DNA of 64,000 nucleotides, from assembly GCF_016916835.1 (NCBI RefSeq), contig NZ_JAFFIX010000005.1, forward strand, positions 248,001 through 312,000, given 5' to 3'. Position 1 is the stretch's first letter, and every line of letters begins with the position of its first letter. Positions 57,932 to 64,000 of this stretch are shown piece after piece. Source of the DNA: Actinacidiphila bryophytorum (GTDB lineage Bacteria; Actinomycetota; Actinomycetes; Streptomycetales; Streptomycetaceae). The position numbers and the translations under genes are program-made. The notes beneath the pieces are model-generated. The model was not told the origin of the DNA and searched no databases. It worked only from the letters and a program-made list of their open reading frames with translations.

Positions 57932-58204
57932 TCAGGCGGCGCGCGTCCCGGGTGCCTCGGCAGGGTCCGCGACGACGGTCACGCCCGGGACCTGCTCCTG
58001 TGCCGCTTCCTGCACCGGCTCCAGCCTGGTCCGGGTCGCGCAGCCGGTGCCGCGGCCGAGCAGGCTCTGGATGCGCTTGACGCAGGACCCGCAGTCGGTG
58101 CCCGCCTTGCAGGCGGAGGCTATCTGCCGGGGAGTGCAGCGACCGTCGTCGGCGTGCTGCTTGACCTGCTGCTCGGTGATGCCGAAGCAGGAGCAGACGT
58201 ACAC
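57932..58204 (-). CDS. bfd: Bacterioferritin-associated ferredoxin
   Basis: 90 residues. BFD-like [2Fe-2S] protein with C4, C6, C38 and C41 (MYVCSCFG and AGTDCGSCVKR), which reduces bacterioferritin so that iron can be released. The last 35 residues form a hydrophilic tail beyond the usual domain. The GTG start lies 35 bases downstream of an iron box, so expression should rise in iron starvation. Confidence 0.95.
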   Translation of the reverse strand: MYVCSCFGITEQQVKQHADDGRCTPRQIASACKAGTDCGSCVKRIQSLLGRGTGCATRTRLEPVQEAAQEQVPGVTVVADPAEAPGTRAA

Positions 58205-58238
58205 GCGGTCACCGCCGATCCGGGTCCCTGGGGAGCTG

Positions 58239-58253
58239 AGGTAACCCTTACCT
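58239..58253. promoter_or_regulatory. Iron box (IdeR/DmdR-type operator) upstream of bfd
   Basis: AGGTAACCCTTACCT is a perfect 6-3-6 palindrome with a further TACCT, close to the actinobacterial iron-box consensus (AGGTTAGSCTAACCT). Confidence 0.75.
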
Positions 58254-58283
58254 TACCTGGCGGTCTGGTCGGAGAAAAGCGAC

Positions 58284-58316
58284 AAGGGGCGCGGATCGAT
58301 GTGATCCGCGCCCCTT
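58284..58316. terminator. Terminator after the DAHP synthase gene
   Basis: A perfect 14-bp stem AAGGGGCGCGGATC / GATCCGCGCCCCTT with a 5-base loop lies 52 bases after the aroH stop and between that gene and the bfd promoter. Confidence 0.8.
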
Positions 58317-58367
58317 TCCGCAACGCTTCCGCGCGCCTGGCCGCGCGCCTTCTCCGCAGTGTGCGGG

Positions 58368-59822
<1,455 letters not shown>

Positions 59823-59911
59823 TCATCCCGCTTCAGAGCCGACGCCGCCTGGGCGCAGGCTCCCCGGGAGGGCGCGCCCACGAAGCGCGCGGGAAGGCCG
59901 AGGGCAGCACT

Positions 59912-62743
59912 TTGACACGCAGACACCGCAGACGGAAGTCCTGGATCGCCTACGGAGCGGGCGCGGTCGCGCTCGCCACCGCCGCGACCTACGGGACGAT
60001 CGCCCTGGCGAGCCCGTCGGGCGGCAGCACGACGGACGCCAAGGCGGGCCGGTCGCAGACCGAGCTGCAGGCGGACTTCGCCGCAGCGGCACGGGAGTTC
60101 CAGGTACCGCAGAGCGTCCTGATGGCGGTGTCCTACCGCCAGACCCTGTGGGAGTCCCACCAGGGCCACCCGAGCACCACCGGCAACTACAACGTGATGG
60201 GCCTCACCCAGGTCACGGATGCCGACCTCGACCAGCCCACGGACGCCGACCGGCTGGCTCACCTGAACCAGAGCGGCGACCCCGCGGTCTCCAAGCACTT
60301 CAACCCGCAGCGGGCGCTGAGCGCCGACCGGGCCAAGACCAAGGTCGACACCTCCGACCCGCGGCTGCACACCCTGGACGCCGCGGCGAAGCTGATCGGC
60401 GCCTCCGCGTCGGAGGTGCGCACCGACCCGCGGCAGAGCGTGCGGGCCGGTGCGGCGCTGCTGGCGCAGTACGAGAAGGCAGCCGTCGGCTCGCTGCCGG
60501 CCGACCCGGGCCGCTGGTGGGCGGGCATCGCCCGCTACAGCCAGTCCCCCGACCGCGCCGGCGCCAAGCAGTTCGTGCAGCGGGTCTACGACACGGTCAA
60601 GACCGGCGCGACGCGGGTGACCGCGGACGGCCAGACGCTGACGCTGACCGCCGACCCGTCGGTGGTCCCGGTCGAGCCCTCGAAGGTCCTGCTGGCGGCG
60701 ACCACCACGACCCCCGCGGTCGAGGCGGCCACCGCCCCCGAGTGCCCGTCCGGGCTGAACTGCGCCTTCGTGGCCGCGGCCTACAAGCAGAACAGCAGCA
60801 CGCCGGACGACTTCGGCAACTACAACGTCTCGCAGCGCCCCGGCAACGGGGAGGACGTGCGCTACATCGTCATCCACGACATGGAGGGCACGTACGACGG
60901 CAGCATCAAGGAGTTCCAGAACCCGGCCGCCTACGCCAGCGCCCACTACCTGGTCGCCGACGACGGCCGGGTCACCCAGATGGTGCAGCTCAAGGACGAG
61001 GCCTGGCACGCGGCGAACAAGACCGTGAACATGCACTCGGTCGGCGTGGAGCACGAGGGCTACGCGATCAAGGCCGGTGACTGGTACACCGAGCAGGAGT
61101 ACGACTCCTCGGCCGTCCTGGTGAAATACCTGGCCCAGAAATTCGGCATTCCGCTGGACCGCGAGCACGTCATCGGCCACGACGAGGTGCCCGGTGTGCT
61201 CGACGCCAACGTCAAGACGCAGCACTGGGACCCGGGGCCGTACTGGGACTGGAACCACTACATGTCGCTGCTGGGCGCCCCCGACGGCGCCGGCGGCGCG
61301 GGCGGCCCGCTGCGCGCCGGGCAGCTGGTCCGGGTGGTGCCGCCGTACACCACGGACAACCAGCCGACGCTGACCAACGGCGGGACCGCGGTCCCCGCGC
61401 ACCCGGCGAACTTCCTCTACCTCTACACCACGCCGTCCACCTCGGGCGCACTGCCGGTGGACCCGTACCTGGGCACCGTGAAGTGGAGCGACGGGGCGAA
61501 CTGGGCGGACAAGGTCCCGGCGGGCGGCGCCTACGTCGTCGCCGGGGCGCAGAACGACTGGACGGCGATCTGGTACCAGAACCAGAAGCTGTGGTTCCAC
61601 AACCCGGGCGGGCAGTACACGTCCGTGGTCGCACCGACGCAGGTGATCACCCCGGCCGCCGGAAAGACCAGCATCCCGGTCTACGGCCGCGCCTACCCCG
61701 AGGACGCCGCCTACACGGGCACCAACGTGCCGGTGCAGCCCAGCAACACCGCCTCGCTGACGAAGTACAGCATCGCTGCGGGCCAGTCCTACGCGCAGGC
61801 AGGCCCCGAGATGGCCGGCGACTACTGGTACGCGGGCACCTACGCAGGAACCGCGACCGGTGACCGCACCCTGGTCAAGGGCACGAACCTCTTCTATCCG
61901 ATCCGCTACAACCACCGCATCGCCTGGGTCCGGGCGAGCGACGTGCAGCAGACCACCAGCGTGGCGGCGGTCTCCACCGCCGGCCGGCACAACCTGCTCG
62001 GCCGCGACGCCTCCGGCGTCCTGTGGCAGTACCAGGGCACCGGCAGCGCCACGACGCCGTTCTTCTCCCGCTTCAGGACGAGCGCCGGATGGCAGATCTA
62101 CAACGTGCTCAGCGCGCTCGACACGATGAACGCCAACGGCACGGGCGACCTGGTGGGCCGCGACTCCTCCGGCACGCTCTGGTACTACCGGGGCAGCGGC
62201 AAGCCCTCGGCCCCGGTGCTCAGCCGCGTCACCGTCGGCCCCGGCTGGAACATCTACTCCCGGCTGCTGGGCGCGGGCGACGTCACGGGAGACGGGCACC
62301 CGGACCTGATAGGCATGGACAGCTCCGGCTACCTCTGGCTCTACAAGGGCACGGGCAACGCCACCAAGCCCTTCGCGGCACGCACCCCCATCGCGGCCGG
62401 CTGGAAGATCTACACTTCGCTCGTCGCCGCGGGAGACGTCACCGGTGACGGCAGGCCCGACCTGCTGGGCCGCGACAGCTCCGGCGTCCTGTGGGTCTAC
62501 AAAGGCACCGGCAACGCCGCCGCCCCCTACGCCACCCGTACCAGGATCGGCGGCGGTTGGCAAGGCTACACCTCGATCGTCGGCACCGGCGACATCAGCG
62601 GCGACGGCAAGGCCGACCTGGTGGCCAGGGACTCCGCAGGGCAGCTCTGGTACTACAAGGGCACCGGCAGCGCGACCGCTCCCTACGCGACGCCCAGGAT
62701 CGGCGTCGGCGGCGGATGGAACATCTACAACACATTGCTGTGA
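59912..62743 (+). CDS. Secreted N-acetylmuramoyl-L-alanine amidase with a beta-propeller (FG-GAP/VCBS) tail
   Basis: About 943 residues from the TTG at 59912 (GAGGG upstream); a frame to 59768 exists but crosses the aroH promoter. A basic N-terminus and hydrophobic segment (RRKSWIAYGAGAVALATAAT) act as signal peptide. Residues about 45-230 look lysozyme/SLT-like (QVPQSVLMAVSYRQTLWESH). The Amidase_2 domain (about 310-445) has YIVIHDMEGTYDG, MHSVGVEHEG, GHDEVPG and HWDPGPYWDW. From about 690, five repeats of about 50 residues (GDVTGDGRPDLLGRDSSGVL) form an FG-GAP-type propeller. It probably cleaves peptidoglycan outside the cell. Confidence 0.9.
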   Translation: MTRRHRRRKSWIAYGAGAVALATAATYGTIALASPSGGSTTDAKAGRSQTELQADFAAAAREFQVPQSVLMAVSYRQTLWESHQGHPSTTGNYNVMGLTQVTDADLDQPTDADRLAHLNQSGDPAVSKHFNPQRALSADRAKTKVDTSDPRLHTLDAAAKLIGASASEVRTDPRQSVRAGAALLAQYEKAAVGSLPADPGRWWAGIARYSQSPDRAGAKQFVQRVYDTVKTGATRVTADGQTLTLTADPSVVPVEPSKVLLAATTTTPAVEAATAPECPSGLNCAFVAAAYKQNSSTPDDFGNYNVSQRPGNGEDVRYIVIHDMEGTYDGSIKEFQNPAAYASAHYLVADDGRVTQMVQLKDEAWHAANKTVNMHSVGVEHEGYAIKAGDWYTEQEYDSSAVLVKYLAQKFGIPLDREHVIGHDEVPGVLDANVKTQHWDPGPYWDWNHYMSLLGAPDGAGGAGGPLRAGQLVRVVPPYTTDNQPTLTNGGTAVPAHPANFLYLYTTPSTSGALPVDPYLGTVKWSDGANWADKVPAGGAYVVAGAQNDWTAIWYQNQKLWFHNPGGQYTSVVAPTQVITPAAGKTSIPVYGRAYPEDAAYTGTNVPVQPSNTASLTKYSIAAGQSYAQAGPEMAGDYWYAGTYAGTATGDRTLVKGTNLFYPIRYNHRIAWVRASDVQQTTSVAAVSTAGRHNLLGRDASGVLWQYQGTGSATTPFFSRFRTSAGWQIYNVLSALDTMNANGTGDLVGRDSSGTLWYYRGSGKPSAPVLSRVTVGPGWNIYSRLLGAGDVTGDGHPDLIGMDSSGYLWLYKGTGNATKPFAARTPIAAGWKIYTSLVAAGDVTGDGRPDLLGRDSSGVLWVYKGTGNAAAPYATRTRIGGGWQGYTSIVGTGDISGDGKADLVARDSAGQLWYYKGTGSATAPYATPRIGVGGGWNIYNTLL

Positions 62744-62776
62744 CGCCCGGCGTCCCGGTGCGCTAAGGTCGTCGGC

Positions 62777-62848
62777 ATGATCGCGCAAGTGAACCCGACC
62801 ACGACACACCAGGACTGGTGGTGGACCGCTCATCCGGCGGCCCACTGA
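62777..62848 (+). CDS. trpL: trp operon leader peptide with three consecutive Trp codons
   Basis: 23 residues: MIAQVNPTTTHQDWWWTAHP followed by AAH. The TGG TGG TGG run is at 62816-62824. AAGG lies before the ATG. Ribosome stalling at the Trp codons would control the downstream hairpins. Too short for usual gene callers. Confidence 0.92.
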   Translation: MIAQVNPTTTHQDWWWTAHPAAH

Positions 62849-62871
62849 CTCGCGCATCAGCAGATCCTCGC

Positions 62872-62902
62872 GAAGGCCGCCCGCAGGGGCGGCCTTCGGC
62901 GT
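62872..62902 (+). terminator. trp attenuator hairpin
   Basis: A perfect 10-bp stem GAAGGCCGCC (62872-62881) / GGCGGCCTTC (62888-62897) is followed by GGCGTTT, 24 bases after the leader stop and 59 before trpE. It would terminate transcription when tryptophan is plentiful. Confidence 0.85.
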
Positions 62903-62956
62903 TTCCCGGCCCGGTCGCCGCCCCTTCCCCCCGCCGTCAAGGAAGGACCACCGACC

Positions 62957-64000
62957 GTGCCCACGAACCCCGCAGCACACCGGCTCGTCGCCCGCCTGCT
63001 CACCCCCGGCCACCCGCCTTTCGCCCTGCTGCACCGCAGGACCCCCGGGCGCCCCGAAGGGGTCGTGGAGGTGCTCGCAGGACCCGTCACGACCGCCGAG
63101 ACGCTGGCCGGCATCGCGCTGCCCGCAGGCCCGACCGGCGGCGGCCCCCGCACCGACGCGCTCGCCCTGATCCCCTTCCGGCAGATCCGCGAACGCGGCT
63201 TCGACGTCCGCGACGACGGCACCCCGCTGACCGTCCTGCACCCGCAGGAGACCGCGGAACTCCCGCTCGCCGACCTGCTGGACGCGATCCCCGACGTTCC
63301 CGTCACCGTCGAGGGCGGCGCCTTCGACGTCTCGGACGAGGCCTACGCCGGCATCGTCGGACGGGTCATCGAGGACGAGATCGGCCGCGGCGAGGGCGCC
63401 AACTTCGTGATCCGCCGCACCTTCCGCGGCACCATCCCCGGCTACGGGCCCGCCGCGGCCCTGGCCCTCTTCGCCCGGCTGCTGCGCGGCGAACGCGGCG
63501 CCTACTGGACGTACGTGGTGCACACCCCCGAGCGCACCCTGGTCGGCGCCAGCCCCGAGGTGCACGTGCGGATGTCGGGCAGCGCGGTGGTGATGAACCC
63601 GATCAGCGGCACCTACCGCTACCCGGCGGAAGGCCCGAGCGCGGCCGGGCTGCTGGACTTCCTCGCCGACCCCAAGGAGGCCGAGGAGCTGACCATGGTG
63701 GTGGACGAGGAACTCAAGATGATGTGCACCGTCTGCGACCTGGGCGGGGTCGTCGTCGGCCCGCGGCTGAAGGAGATGGCGCACCTGGCGCACACCGAGT
63801 ACGAACTGCGCGGGCGCTCCACGCTGGACGTGCGCGAGGTGCTGCGCGAGACGATGTTCGCGGCCACCGTTACCGGCTCACCGGTGCAGAACGCCTGCCG
63901 GGTCATCGAGCGCCACGAGCCGGGCGGGCGCGGCTACTACGCCGGTGCGCTGGCCCTGATCGGCCGGGACGCGGGCGGCGCACAGACGCTGGACTCGCCC
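62957..64000 (+). CDS. trpE: Anthranilate synthase (fused TrpEG / PhzE-like), N-terminal part
   Basis: 348 codons, open at the window edge. It converts chorismate and glutamine to anthranilate. GTG start with GGAAGGA upstream. The chorismate-binding domain shows EGANFVIRRTFRG, RGAYWTYVVHTPERTLVGAS, MNPISGTYRYP, EAEELTMVVDEELKMM and FAATVTGSPVQNACRVIERH, the pattern of the fused PhzE-like anthranilate synthases of streptomycetes. A C-terminal glutaminase domain is expected but lies outside the window. Expression is controlled by the trp leader. It corresponds to the attenuated trpEG gene described in S. venezuelae. Confidence 0.93.
   Translation, partial: MPTNPAAHRLVARLLTPGHPPFALLHRRTPGRPEGVVEVLAGPVTTAETLAGIALPAGPTGGGPRTDALALIPFRQIRERGFDVRDDGTPLTVLHPQETAELPLADLLDAIPDVPVTVEGGAFDVSDEAYAGIVGRVIEDEIGRGEGANFVIRRTFRGTIPGYGPAAALALFARLLRGERGAYWTYVVHTPERTLVGASPEVHVRMSGSAVVMNPISGTYRYPAEGPSAAGLLDFLADPKEAEELTMVVDEELKMMCTVCDLGGVVVGPRLKEMAHLAHTEYELRGRSTLDVREVLRETMFAATVTGSPVQNACRVIERHEPGGRGYYAGALALIGRDAGGAQTLDSP

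Noticed and set aside
58284..58316. Possible fifth REP copy (AAGGGGCGCGGATC)
   Set aside because: It shares only GGGGCGCGG with the family and is a perfect simple hairpin directly after aroH, so it is better explained as a terminator.

Overview
The window is very GC-rich, uses mostly G/C in third codon positions and frequent GTG starts, and has the gene order of a streptomycete chromosome core (Streptomyces or a close relative such as Actinacidiphila). This rests on gene content and order: a DivIVA-SepF-FtsZ division cluster, a geosmin synthase, a trp leader in front of a PhzE-type anthranilate synthase, and a DAP-type MurE.

Layout. 1-10.7 kb: 5' end of dnaE (minus), a DUF2252 protein, an unknown membrane protein with a DsbA-like thioredoxin, a dienelactone hydrolase diverging from an MscS channel, a CPA1 Na+/H+ antiporter, a coupled GNAT/RluD pair, lspA, and a TraR/DksA-like protein with a histone-like Lys/Ala tail. 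11-14.4 kb: ileS behind a T-box leader. 14.5-33.2 kb: the dcw cluster, all on the minus strand, transcribed from mraZ (33.2 kb) through rsmH, ftsL, ftsI, murE, murF, mraY, murD, ftsW, murG, ftsQ, ftsZ, pgeF, yggS, sepF and yggT to divIVA. It makes the peptidoglycan precursor, builds the septum and directs polar growth. mraZ has a four-repeat operator.

33.4-39 kb (plus): beta-carbonic anhydrase and a coupled MoxR-DUF58-transglutaminase operon. 39-48.3 kb: a MITE-like element, DUF3040, a methyltransferase, a HEPN protein divergent from a TetR regulator, DUF4126, an FAD amine-oxidase-like protein, bifunctional geosmin synthase with a TTA codon, and a membrane protein with a prion-like Q/Y/G tail. 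48.3-54.3 kb: metF, thiE, an Rv2175c-like DNA-binding protein, an FAD/NAD reductase, then thiO-thiS-thiG behind a TPP riboswitch. 54.4-59.7 kb: a PknL-type PASTA kinase, a second MITE copy, a YedY-like molybdoenzyme, bfr and bfd (iron box), and class II DAHP synthase. 59.9-64 kb: a secreted peptidoglycan amidase with a beta-propeller tail, then a Trp-rich leader peptide, its attenuator and the start of trpE(G).

The window is mostly conserved core chromosome. I did not find an obviously new defence or biosynthetic system. The most unusual signals are two near-identical 181-bp MITE-like elements, both inserted at CTAG sites that supply the stop codon of the adjacent gene; a mosaic family of REP/REPIN-like intergenic repeats at four loci; a DksA-type zinc finger that has lost its fourth cysteine; the prion-like membrane protein; and several RNA switches (T-box, TPP, trp attenuator, and a candidate hairpin in front of rsmH).
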